Shown: positions 1-5,936, counted from the stretch's first letter. The stretch is DNA of 6,118 bases from Lachnospiraceae bacterium (GCA_017416055.1 JAFQDI010000058.1:1-6118), one strand, 5' to 3'. Notes: generated from the letters alone by a model not told the origin. Translations and numbers: made by a program.

Positions 1-1273
1 CCATATTTGCCTTGAAACCGTCCTCATCTACAGCGTATCCCTTCTCCTCAAGGATTTCCTTGGTCAGATCAAGGGGGAATCCGTAGGTATCATACAATTT
101 AAACGCATCTGCGCCGTTCAATACCGTGCTTCCGGAAGCTGCCATTGCAGACTCCATCTCAGCAAGGATAGACAGGCCCTGATCGATGGTCTTTGCAAAG
201 CTCTCCTCTTCCTTCTCCAGAACAGCAAGGATCATCGCCTCCTTCTCACGAAGCTCGGGATATCCATCGCAGGAAAGCTCAATTACCTTCTTTGCCAGTT
301 CAGCAAGGAAGCTTCCCTCGATGCCCAAGAGTCTTCCGTGGCGTGCGGCACGGCGAAGCAGACGGCGAAGCACATAGCCACGGCCCTCGTTGGAAGGCAT
401 TACACCGTCGGAAACCATAAAGGTCACGGAACGGATATGGTCAACAATCACGCGGATAGAGATGTCCTTCTTTGCGTCAGTCTTATACTCGGCCTTCGCA
501 ATACGGCAAACCTCATCCAACAGTGCCTTAAAGGTATCAATGCTAAATACAGAGTCCACGTCCTGAACCACTACAGCCAGACGCTCCAGACCCATACCGG
601 TATCAATATTCTTCTTCGCCAGCGTATCGTAGTTTCACTTACCGTCGCTGTTGAACTGGGTAAATACGTTGTTCCATACTTCCATATAACGGTCGCAGTC
701 ACAGCCAACCTTGCAATCAGGCTTTCCGCAGCCGTACTTCTCACCACGGTCATAATAAATCTCGGAACAGGGACCGCAAGGACCTGCACCGTGCTCCCAA
801 AAGTTGTCCTCCTTGCCAAAGCGGAAGATCTTCTCGGCAGGAACACCGATCTGCTTGTTCCAAATATCAAATGCCTCATCATCATCCAGATATACAGAAG
901 GATACAGGCGGTCTGCGTCAAGACCTACCACCTTAGTCAAAAACTCCCAAGACCAAGCAATCGCCTCCTCCTTAAAGTAATCGCCGAAAGAGAAATTACC
1001 CAGCATCTCGAAGAAAGTCAGGTGACGTGCAGTCTTTCCAACATTCTCAATATCGCCGGTACGGATACACTTCTGGCAGGTAGCCATACGAGGATTCGGG
1101 GGAACCTCCTGTCCCGTAAAGTAAGGCTTTAACGGTGCCATACCTGCGGGCACCAAAAGCACACTGTTATCATTGTGAGGAACGAGGGAATAGCTGCTCT
1201 TGCATAAGAATCCCTTGCTCTCAAAGAAATCCAAAAACATCTTTCGTAATTCGTTTACACCATAAGCTTTCAT
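1..1273 (-). CDS. alaS: Alanyl-tRNA synthetase, N-terminal half, with an in-frame TGA; 3' end beyond the window
   Basis: Class II aminoacyl-tRNA synthetase that charges tRNA-Ala in the cytoplasm. The start [20 protein letters not shown] is the usual AlaRS N-terminus. Motif 2 lies at about residues 80-100 ([20 protein letters not shown]), followed by [12 protein letters not shown] and a Cys-rich loop (about 182-193) typical of clostridial enzymes. Codon 213 is TGA (635-637). Translation resumes in the same frame with [19 protein letters not shown], which holds motif 3 (DTGMGLER, about 224-231), and stays open to the left edge, ending near codon 424. Complete AlaRS proteins are about 870-880 residues, so roughly half is visible. 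Relatives usually have Gly or a similar residue at the TGA position (GKGNY-like), so a single GGA-to-TGA change would explain it. The start is supported by GAAGGA 11 nt upstream. The gene begins 2 nt after a 41-codon ORF, which suggests co-transcription. Identity is certain; functionality is not. Confidence 0.93.
635..637 (-). other. In-frame TGA codon within alaS
   Basis: The alaS frame reads FNSDGK, then TGA, then [18 protein letters not shown] with no shift. A product ending here would have 212 residues and lack class II motif 3 and the editing and C-terminal domains, so it should be inactive. The codon is one base from GGA (Gly), the residue class expected there. No recoding signal is apparent, and neighbouring genes use TGA as their stop. 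Confidence 0.9.
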
Positions 1274-1275
1274 GT

Positions 1276-1401
1276 TTACTCTTGTCCTTCTTTTTCATTC
1301 TTACGTTTGCGCATTTTAACGCCAACCAGTGCTCCGGCAACCGCCGCACCGATCAAAATAAACATTTTGAGATAAAACTGTACCACTTCGTATAGTTCCA
1401 T
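1276..1401 (-). CDS. 41-aa single-pass membrane miniprotein, unknown function
   Basis: I do not recognise this protein. The frame encodes 41 residues: a short N-terminus ([12 protein letters not shown]), one hydrophobic segment at about residues 9-28 rich in Ile, Ala, Val and Gly ([16 protein letters not shown]), and a strongly basic then mixed-charge tail ([13 protein letters not shown]). By the positive-inside rule the C-terminus should be cytoplasmic. It is supported by an excellent ribosome binding site (AAGGAGG, 1407-1413, 5 nt before ATG), a promoter ending about 44 bp upstream, and a TAA stop 2 nt before the alaS ATG. The alaS Shine-Dalgarno lies inside its last codons, so the two are probably co-transcribed and translationally coupled. 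It may be a genuine small membrane protein or a leader ORF whose translation tunes alaS expression. It is short enough to be missed by standard gene callers. Confidence 0.75.
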   Translation of the reverse strand: MELYEVVQFYLKMFILIGAAVAGALVGVKMRKRKNEKEGQE

Positions 1402-1406
1402 ATCGT

Positions 1407-1413
1407 CCTCCTT
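1407..1413 (-). promoter_or_regulatory. Ribosome binding site of the 41-codon ORF
   Basis: On the minus strand AAGGAGG lies 5 nt upstream of the ATG at 1401. This near-perfect Shine-Dalgarno is the main evidence that the short frame is translated. Confidence 0.75.
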
Positions 1414-1444
1414 TGCGTTACAGCACAAAATCTTTCAATCTATA

Positions 1445-1473
1445 ATCTTAACACAGTGACGCTTGATTAGCAA
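1445..1473 (-). promoter_or_regulatory. Probable sigma-A promoter for the miniprotein-alaS unit
   Basis: On the minus strand, TTGCTA (1468-1473) and TAAGAT (1445-1450) are separated by exactly 17 nt. A TG one base upstream of the -10 box gives an extended -10. Transcription would start near 1438, leaving a leader of about 37 nt, too short for a T-box riboswitch. Confidence 0.65.
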
Positions 1474-1475
1474 GG

Positions 1476-1500
1476 ATTTTCGTGTATTTCCATCGAAAAT
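1476..1500. repeat. Inverted repeat downstream of rnhA (weak hairpin)
   Basis: ATTTTCG (1476-1482) and CGAAAAT (1494-1500) are perfect inverted copies around an 11-nt loop. The stem is AT-rich and no run of T follows on the minus strand, so it is at best a poor terminator for rnhA. It abuts the -35 box of the next promoter. Confidence 0.35.
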
Positions 1501-1534
1501 TCTGCCTATTTCTACATTAAGTTACTCAAATGCG

Positions 1535-2026
1535 TCACTTTACAGACTTCTCTACCCCTTCGTCTATTAACTCCGCCCGATGATCCGCAGCATCCGTCGC
1601 CAGTTTATCACACCGCTCATTCTCCGGATGTCCGGCATGTCCTTTCACCCAGTTCCAAGTGATCCTGTGGGGTTCAGCTGCCTTTAAAAGCCGTTTCCAC
1701 AGGTCTATATTTTTCACCGGATCGTTCTTGCCTCGCATCCAGTTTTTCTTCTGCCAGTTTTCCAACCAATGCTCAGTGAAGGCTTTGATCACGTAGGCCG
1801 AGTCCGAGTAGATGGAAACCTCGCACGGGCGATTCAGTGCCTCCAAACCGGTGATCACCGCCATCAATTCCATGCGGTTGTTCGTCGTTTTCACGTATCC
1901 GGCCGAGTATTCGCGCTCGTGCAACTGCCCGGACGGATCTGTGTATTGCAGAATAGCTCCGTACCCGCCCGGGCCATCGGGATTCCCGCGGGCAGAGCCA
2001 TCCGTGTATAAATTTACTCTCATCAT
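1535..2026 (-). CDS. rnhA: Ribonuclease HI
   Basis: Cytoplasmic endonuclease that cleaves the RNA strand of RNA-DNA hybrids, removing R-loops and primers. The 163-residue product is collinear with E. coli RNase HI. The four carboxylates that bind metal are present: D9 (NLYTDGSARGNP), E53 (TTNNRMELMAVI), D75 (IYSDSAYV) and D140 (PENERCDKLA). The catalytic-loop histidine is H130 in WVKGHAGHPENERCD. The basic Trp-rich handle (HWLENWQKKNWMRG, about 86-99) is also present. I chose the ATG at 2026 because GGAGAG (2037-2042) lies 10 nt upstream. A longer frame opening with GTG at 2062 would overlap the upstream gene. The gene starts 16 nt after the MutS-like stop, and its Shine-Dalgarno adjoins that stop codon, so the two form an operon. 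The stop is TGA. Confidence 0.96.
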   Translation of the reverse strand: MMRVNLYTDGSARGNPDGPGGYGAILQYTDPSGQLHEREYSAGYVKTTNNRMELMAVITGLEALNRPCEVSIYSDSAYVIKAFTEHWLENWQKKNWMRGKNDPVKNIDLWKRLLKAAEPHRITWNWVKGHAGHPENERCDKLATDAADHRAELIDEGVEKSVK

Positions 2027-2036
2027 AATCGCTCGA

Positions 2037-2042
2037 CTCTCC
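2037..2042 (-). promoter_or_regulatory. Ribosome binding site fixing the rnhA start
   Basis: GGAGAG immediately follows the TAA of the upstream MutS-like gene (2043-2045) and precedes the ATG at 2026 by 10 nt. This favours 2026 over the second ATG at 2023 and over the GTG at 2062. Confidence 0.6.
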
Positions 2043-3710
2043 TTACAGTGACCACGTTCCACTCTCCAAAAACCGCTTTGCCGTCTCCTCCGCTTTCCGC
2101 GTCAAGTCTCCCTCGTAACCCATCACGCCAAGCAGGCGAATCGCATTGCGGCTGGTCGCAGGACCACTCTTTAACTGATACGGGAAGCAGACATCATTTT
2201 CACGAACATCCTCAGTGAAATGATAATTATCAAAATAGGGGGCCAACAACGTCGTCAATTCAATATCGTGGGTTGCTGCAAAACACAGTGCGCTCCTTCC
2301 GTAGAAACGCTTTAAAATCTGAGCGGATGCGGCAATTCTCTCCACCGTGTTCGTTCCTCGCAAGACCTCATCCACAAAGCAGAGCACCGGATAATCGGAG
2401 TCACTGATCTTGTCCATAATCCGCTTCAGTGATTTGATCTCCACAATAAAATAACTCTCACCCTCAAACAGATTGTCACTGAGGGCCATCGACGAATATA
2501 CCTTGAACCAGGATGAACGATAACTCTTTGCTGCTGTCAGTTCCAATGTCTGAGCAAGGATCGCATTGATCGCCACTGTCTTTAAGAAAGTGGACTTTCC
2601 GGAAGCATTGGATCCGGTCAGAAGAACATGACGATCCGTCGCAATCGAGTTCGGTACAGCCCCGTTGATCAACGGATGGTAGAGTTCCTCCGCGTTCAGT
2701 TTGGGCTTCGTTCCGGATAACTCCGGCTTGCACCATACCGGCAATGCCTCTCGCAATGACGCTGTCGCAAGAGCCAGTTCCAATCGCCCCATCAGCTCAA
2801 TCAAGTGAAAAACTTCCTTTTCCCGCAGCTTCAATGAGCGAAAAATATGATTGAACGCCATCAGATCAATATGTGTGATCATCCGCAGATAATCCAAAAT
2901 AATATCCACCAGCGAGCCGCCCATGGAACCGCCGCTCTGGATCATCCCTGCCCCGCGAAGATCGTGACGAATCTGCCTGGTCACTGCAGCCATCTCTTCC
3001 GTCATCGCATCCATCTGTGCAACATGAAGCGCAATAATCTTCTCGGAACTGTCCACCAGCTGCGCAATGCGCTGAATACAGATAAAAAACGGCTCAACAC
3101 GCCCTTTTTCTTTATAGTAGCTCGCAATATTCACTAAGAGCATAATAAGAAGCATAGGCAGACCATAATCAGGCTTAGCAATCGTCAATACCGCTGAAAC
3201 CGCCAAAAGAACGAACTGGACCAAATGAAGGACATTGCTTCTCTCTGTCATATCCATCAGACGAACGATATATTCTGTGAATGGAATCCGATAGTTCTTT
3301 CCCATACAGCTTAAATAGAAGGATACGTCCTCTCTGGCCTTTTTATCATTCGCAAATAGATCACAAAGATTGGAGCGCTTATCCAGCTCGTCCTGTGAAA
3401 AAACAGGGGTTCTCAAGGTGTGATATAGGTATTCCTCTCCCACCGAGGAATAGGTGGTATTCAGTTTCATGAACACCTCATCCATCGCCAGATCATTCCA
3501 GGTAATATCATCGATCCCAAATCCATCCACCTGTCCGCGATGATAGGAGGCGATCATCTGAAGCTGATCCTTCGTGTACCGCTTCTCTGACAGATGTCCC
3601 CATAAATTGCGATCTCGCTCACGCACCTGTTTTTCTTTGCGTTTCAATTCAATCCGATATTCTACCATAAAAAATAAGACAACGCCGAGCGCGATCAACG
3701 CATATTTCAT
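2043..3710 (-). CDS. Membrane-anchored MutS-family ATPase
   Basis: A 555-residue protein with a MutS domain V ATPase at its C-terminus. Walker A is TGSNASGKST (365-374). The MutS signature region is SSMALSDNLFEGESYF (406-421). Walker B is VLCFVDEV (442-449, with D447 and E448), then GTNTVER (452-458) and the H-loop ATHD (H481). The middle (about 205-325) looks helical, like the MutS lever/core. There is no N-terminal mismatch-binding domain with a Phe-x-Glu motif and no C-terminal Smr domain, so it is neither MutS1 nor MutS2. Hydrophobic stretches at about 4-18, 160-178 and 182-198 suggest membrane attachment. I chose the ATG at 3710: AAAGGGG (3718-3724) lies 7 nt upstream and the protein then opens with a hydrophobic helix. 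The open frame upstream merely translates the efp terminator hairpin. The target is unknown; a DNA-structure or transport-related role is inference only. Confidence 0.88.
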   Translation of the reverse strand: MKYALIALGVVLFFMVEYRIELKRKEKQVRERDRNLWGHLSEKRYTKDQLQMIASYHRGQVDGFGIDDITWNDLAMDEVFMKLNTTYSSVGEEYLYHTLRTPVFSQDELDKRSNLCDLFANDKKAREDVSFYLSCMGKNYRIPFTEYIVRLMDMTERSNVLHLVQFVLLAVSAVLTIAKPDYGLPMLLIMLLVNIASYYKEKGRVEPFFICIQRIAQLVDSSEKIIALHVAQMDAMTEEMAAVTRQIRHDLRGAGMIQSGGSMGGSLVDIILDYLRMITHIDLMAFNHIFRSLKLREKEVFHLIELMGRLELALATASLREALPVWCKPELSGTKPKLNAEELYHPLINGAVPNSIATDRHVLLTGSNASGKSTFLKTVAINAILAQTLELTAAKSYRSSWFKVYSSMALSDNLFEGESYFIVEIKSLKRIMDKISDSDYPVLCFVDEVLRGTNTVERIAASAQILKRFYGRSALCFAATHDIELTTLLAPYFDNYHFTEDVRENDVCFPYQLKSGPATSRNAIRLLGVMGYEGDLTRKAEETAKRFLESGTWSL

Positions 3711-3717
3711 CAAATTA

Positions 3718-3724
3718 CCCCTTT
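3718..3724 (-). promoter_or_regulatory. Ribosome binding site fixing the MutS-like start
   Basis: AAAGGGG lies 7 nt before the ATG at 3710. It lies downstream of the efp hairpin, so initiation at 3710 needs no translation through the stem, unlike the TTG at 3788 that opens the longer frame. Confidence 0.6.
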
Positions 3725-3736
3725 CGAACAAACACC

Positions 3737-3775
3737 AAAAGACAACAAAGGCTGCTGCATCATCTGCAGCAGCCT
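3737..3775 (-). terminator. Intrinsic terminator (or attenuator) after efp
   Basis: On the minus strand AGGCTGCTGCA and TGCAGCAGCCT (3765-3775 and 3749-3759) form a perfect 11-bp GC-rich stem with a 5-nt loop. It is followed by a T-rich but interrupted tract (TTGTTGTCTTTT). It starts 16 nt after the efp stop. The broken T tract suggests incomplete termination, which would let transcription continue into the MutS-like gene. I found no separate promoter in the 38 bp between the stem and that gene's ATG. Confidence 0.78.
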
Positions 3776-3791
3776 CTATCATTCGCAAAAA

Positions 3792-4349
3792 TTATGCTCT
3801 CGCCATGTACTCACCGGTTCTGGTGTCGATACGGATCTTGTCGTCCTGGTTAACGAACAGAGGTACATATACAACTGCGCCGGTCTCAACGGTAGCGGGC
3901 TTGGTAGCACCGGTAGCGGTGTCGCCCTTGAATCCGGGCTCAGTGTCAGTGATCACCAGTTCTACGAACAGAGGGGGCTCAATGGAGAATACGTTGCCCT
4001 TATAAGAGCAAATCTTAACCATCTCGTTCTCCTTAACAAACTTCAGTGCATCGCCTACCTGCTCATCGGTCAGAGCGATCTGATCAAAGGTGTTAACGTC
4101 CATGAAGTTGTAGAACTCACCATCATTGTACAGATACTGCATATCTACACGGTCAATATGAGCATTCTCAAAACGCTCGGTGGGACGGAAAGACTTCTCG
4201 ATCACACCACCACTGATAATGTTTCTCAGCTTTGTACGAACGAAAGCAGCTCCCTTACCGGGCTTTACATGCTGAAACTCAACAATCTGAAATACATTTC
4301 CCTCAATCTCAACGGTCATACCATTACGGAAATCGCCAGCTGATACCAT
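3792..4349 (-). CDS. efp: Translation elongation factor P
   Basis: Binds the ribosome between the P and E sites and relieves stalling at polyproline stretches. The product has 185 residues, the standard length, with three domains: KOW-like domain I (about 1-63), OB domain II (about 64-127) and C-terminal OB domain III (about 128-185). The loop [10 protein letters not shown] carries K32, the position that is modified post-translationally in many bacteria. B. subtilis EF-P also has lysine there, carrying 5-aminopentanol. No epmA/epmB-type gene is visible nearby. Domain III has the familiar segments [20 protein letters not shown] and [19 protein letters not shown]. The ATG at 4349 is preceded by AAGGAGG (4359-4365) at 9 nt. 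It has its own promoter and is followed by a strong hairpin, so it is mainly a single-gene transcript with likely readthrough. Confidence 0.98.
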   Translation of the reverse strand: MVSAGDFRNGMTVEIEGNVFQIVEFQHVKPGKGAAFVRTKLRNIISGGVIEKSFRPTERFENAHIDRVDMQYLYNDGEFYNFMDVNTFDQIALTDEQVGDALKFVKENEMVKICSYKGNVFSIEPPLFVELVITDTEPGFKGDTATGATKPATVETGAVVYVPLFVNQDDKIRIDTRTGEYMARA

Positions 4350-4382
4350 AAATTAATTCCTCCTTAGGATAATCAAGTGATC

Positions 4383-4401
4383 ATTGCCCTCTCATGGCAA
4401 T
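4383..4401 (-). promoter_or_regulatory. Hairpin in the efp 5' leader
   Basis: ATTGCC (4396-4401) and GGCAAT (4383-4388) pair around a 7-nt loop in the predicted efp leader, 17 nt upstream of the Shine-Dalgarno. It has no T tract, so it is not a terminator. It could protect the mRNA 5' end or bind a regulator; the role is unknown. Confidence 0.4.
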
Positions 4402-4414
4402 AATATCTTTGCAA

Positions 4415-4443
4415 ATTTTACTACATATTTCTCATAATTTCAA
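4415..4443 (-). promoter_or_regulatory. Probable sigma-A promoter for efp
   Basis: On the minus strand TTGAAA (4438-4443) and TAAAAT (4415-4420) are exactly 17 nt apart, each one mismatch from consensus. The predicted start is near 4408, giving a leader of about 58 nt. It lies in the 147-bp gap after yqeG, which contains no obvious terminator for yqeG. Confidence 0.72.
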
Positions 4444-4496
4444 GGGCTATTTTCGAATTTAGGACTCTTTTTCATTTTCTTCCGGCCAAATCTGCC

Positions 4497-4994
4497 TCAG
4501 CGCATCTTTTTCTTGTACTCTCTCAACACAATTTTTTCCAGATAACGCTTGAAAACGATCTGAATCTCTTCTTTCGGGTCAATAGGTCTGGTTAAAATAC
4601 AATATATTCCACAACGTTTTGCTCCCCATACATCGGTAAACAACTGATCACCGATAAACAGTGTATCCTTCGGTGTTGTCCCGGTTAACTCCATCGCTTT
4701 TTCGTATCCCTTTTTCAGTGGTTTACCTGCCTTATAGAGGTATGGGCTGTCCACCTGTGCCGCGAAGGACTTTACACGCGGTTCTTTATTGTTTGACATC
4801 AGGCAAGTAGAAAATCCCAGTGCTCTCAAGTGCTCAAACAGCCGGATTGTCTCCTCTGTGGCCGGAGCACCGTGAGGAACCAATGTGTTGTCCACATCAA
4901 ATAAAACTGCCCGATAGCCTGCACGCTTCGCCGCATCAAAATCATAGGCATAAACAGAGTCGATCCATTTGTCCGGATAAAAGTAGGAAAACAT
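4497..4994 (-). CDS. yqeG: YqeG-family HAD (class IIIA) phosphatase
   Basis: A 165-residue HAD-superfamily hydrolase of the YqeG type. Motif I is LFDVDNTLVPHG, with nucleophile D33 and acid/base D35. Motif II is the Ser of LMSNNKEPRV (S67). The lysine of KAGKPLKKGY (about 88-97) is motif III, and GDQLFTD (115-121; D116, D121) supplies the motif IV acids. There is no large cap domain, as expected for subclass III. The N-terminus (FYPDKWIDSVYAYDF) matches the family. The physiological substrate is not established; a phosphatidylglycerophosphate phosphatase role is known only for distant eukaryotic/plastid relatives. The ATG at 4994 comes 2 nt after the nrdR stop, with AGAGG (5000-5004) inside the end of nrdR, so it is translationally coupled to nrdR. 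The C-terminus is basic (REYKKKMR). The stop is TGA. Confidence 0.92.
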   Translation of the reverse strand: MFSYFYPDKWIDSVYAYDFDAAKRAGYRAVLFDVDNTLVPHGAPATEETIRLFEHLRALGFSTCLMSNNKEPRVKSFAAQVDSPYLYKAGKPLKKGYEKAMELTGTTPKDTLFIGDQLFTDVWGAKRCGIYCILTRPIDPKEEIQIVFKRYLEKIVLREYKKKMR

Positions 4995-4996
4995 AA

Positions 4997-5458
4997 TTAC
5001 CTCTTTTTCTTTTTATATAGCTTTTCCAATTCCTTCATAAATGTATGTACATCGGTGAACTCGCGATATACGGAGGAAAAACGCACATATGCAACCTCAT
5101 CCAGTTCTTTCAGCTTGTCCATGACCAGCTCGCCAACAATGGTGGATGGAACCTCCTTGCTGTCCATCTGATACAATTCGGCCTCAATCTCATCAATCAT
5201 TTGATTCATCGCCTCGACAGAAACCGGGCGCTTATGGCAAGCACTTAAAACGCCTTTCTCGATCTTCGAACGGTTATACGCCTCGCGGGTATTATCCTTC
5301 TTCACGATCATCAGCGGAATCGTCTCAACCCGCTCAACCGTGGTGAATCGGCGTCCACACCCATCACACTGACGGCGACGGCGAATCGCATTTAAGTCGT
5401 CCATCGGACGAGAGTCAATTACCTTCAATTCTTCATGGTTACAATAAGGGCATCTCAT
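4997..5458 (-). CDS. nrdR: Transcriptional repressor NrdR
   Basis: ATP/dATP-sensing repressor of ribonucleotide reductase genes. The product has 153 residues, the normal length. It has an N-terminal zinc ribbon with C3, C6, C31 and C34 (MRCPYCNHEE, then CDGCGRRFTT), and an ATP-cone domain at about 49-139 (MIVKKDNTREAYNRSKIEKG to REFTDVHTFM). It ends in a Lys-rich tail (KLYKKKKR). The ATG at 5458 is chosen because AAGGAG (5466-5471) lies 7 nt upstream and family members begin MRCPYC; a TTG eight codons upstream would add a non-conserved stretch. It leads a two-gene unit with yqeG and has a consensus promoter. No nrd structural genes lie in the window, so it acts in trans. Confidence 0.97.
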   Translation of the reverse strand: MRCPYCNHEELKVIDSRPMDDLNAIRRRRQCDGCGRRFTTVERVETIPLMIVKKDNTREAYNRSKIEKGVLSACHKRPVSVEAMNQMIDEIEAELYQMDSKEVPSTIVGELVMDKLKELDEVAYVRFSSVYREFTDVHTFMKELEKLYKKKKR

Positions 5459-5465
5459 GTTGTTT

Positions 5466-5471
5466 CTCCTT
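5466..5471 (-). promoter_or_regulatory. Ribosome binding site fixing the nrdR start
   Basis: AAGGAG lies 7 nt upstream of the ATG at 5458. The alternative TTG at 5482 would place this site inside the coding region. Confidence 0.65.
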
Positions 5472-5531
5472 TTGCGACACAATCAGTGGTTTCCACATCA
5501 GTAAATCATACCCTATCCTGATGCTAAAATG

Positions 5532-5560
5532 ATTATAGCGGTAAATAAAGGAAATGTCAA
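5532..5560 (-). promoter_or_regulatory. Consensus sigma-A promoter for nrdR-yqeG
   Basis: On the minus strand a perfect TTGACA (5555-5560) is followed after exactly 17 nt by a perfect TATAAT (5532-5537). The predicted start is near 5525, giving a leader of about 67 nt. No recognisable pair of NrdR boxes overlaps it, so autoregulation is not evident. Confidence 0.85.
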
Positions 5561-5583
5561 TTTTATCTTTTGAATAGACTCCC

Positions 5584-5844
5584 TCACTCACAACACTTCC
5601 TCAGTCTCTCCTCTGCATTGATATTTACCAGCACAATATCGTCTCCCACCTGCGTCACACAGGAAAATGGGATCACAAACTCACTGTCCCTTCCAAATAG
5701 GCTGAACAAATGTCCCGGTCCCGGAACAATAAACGCTTTGATGTGGCCGGAGCAAGGGTCAAACTCCACGTCGGTAATAACGCCCAATCGGCAGCAGTCA
5801 CAGATATTGATTACTTCTTTATGCTTAAGTTCACAGATCCGCAT
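5584..5844 (-). CDS. ymxH: YlmC/YmxH-family PRC-barrel sporulation protein
   Basis: A small protein of 86 residues with a single PRC-barrel fold. The pattern fits the YlmC/YmxH family of spore-forming Firmicutes: ELKHKEVINI, then RLGVITDVEFD, IKAFIVPGPG, the FGRDSEFVIPF strand and a closing VGDDIVLVNI. Its precise function is unknown; family naming rests on association with sporulation. It is unusually rich in cysteine, with eight (C4, C15, C17, C18, C31, C62, C84, C85), including CDCC and a terminal CC pair, which hints at metal binding or disulfide chemistry (inference). The ATG at 5844 has GGAGGGG (5849-5855) 4 nt upstream. A longer frame from GTG at 5880 would place that site inside the gene. 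It lies 92 bp from the upstream hydrolase gene and 23 bp before the nrdR -35 box, with no terminator seen between. The stop is TGA. Confidence 0.88.
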   Translation of the reverse strand: MRICELKHKEVINICDCCRLGVITDVEFDPCSGHIKAFIVPGPGHLFSLFGRDSEFVIPFSCVTQVGDDIVLVNINAEERLRKCCE

Positions 5845-5858
5845 CAAACCCCTCCACT

Positions 5859-5876
5859 CTAACACCAACATGTTAG
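5859..5876 (-). repeat. Small hairpin just upstream of the ymxH ribosome binding site
   Basis: CTAACA (5871-5876) and TGTTAG (5859-5864) on the minus strand pair around a 6-nt loop, 3 nt upstream of the GGAGGGG site. Six mostly AU pairs are weak, so a regulatory role is only possible. Confidence 0.3.
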
Positions 5877-5936
5877 ACACTCGCTTTTCTGCTTTATTCT
5901 ATGCGTACGATCCATGATGGGTGCCTTTTTGAACAG

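Noticed and set aside
635..637. Selenocysteine or UGA-as-glycine recoding at the alaS TGA
   Set aside because: No convincing SECIS-like hairpin directly follows the codon. AlaRS is not a known selenoprotein, and four other genes in the window use TGA as their natural stop.
338..1132. 264-codon plus-strand open frame
   Set aside because: It lies entirely antisense to alaS, which is unmistakable on the minus strand. It is low-complexity in character and has no recognisable domain.
3711..3788. 26-residue N-terminal extension of the MutS-like protein, rich in Ala and Asp, opening with TTG
   Set aside because: It is the in-frame translation of the efp terminator hairpin. The ATG at 3710 has its own Shine-Dalgarno and gives a sensible hydrophobic N-terminus.
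4444..4496. Search for a terminator after yqeG
   Set aside because: The GC-rich patch near GGCCGG has no matching arm with a T tract, so no terminator is called.
5486..5496. GTGGTTTCCAC palindrome in the nrdR leader
   Set aside because: The arms are only 4 bp and it does not match the NrdR box pattern; likely chance.
5896..5903. CATAGAAT on the minus strand, resembling a sporulation sigma-E -10 box upstream of ymxH
   Set aside because: It matches the loose CATAnnnT pattern, but no good -35 element lies at the required spacing, so I did not call a promoter.
5904..5936. Possible terminator after the hydrolase gene (ATGATGGGTGCC followed by T residues on the plus strand)
   Set aside because: The GGCACCCAT stretch has no second arm. 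The T run lies on the strand opposite to transcription.
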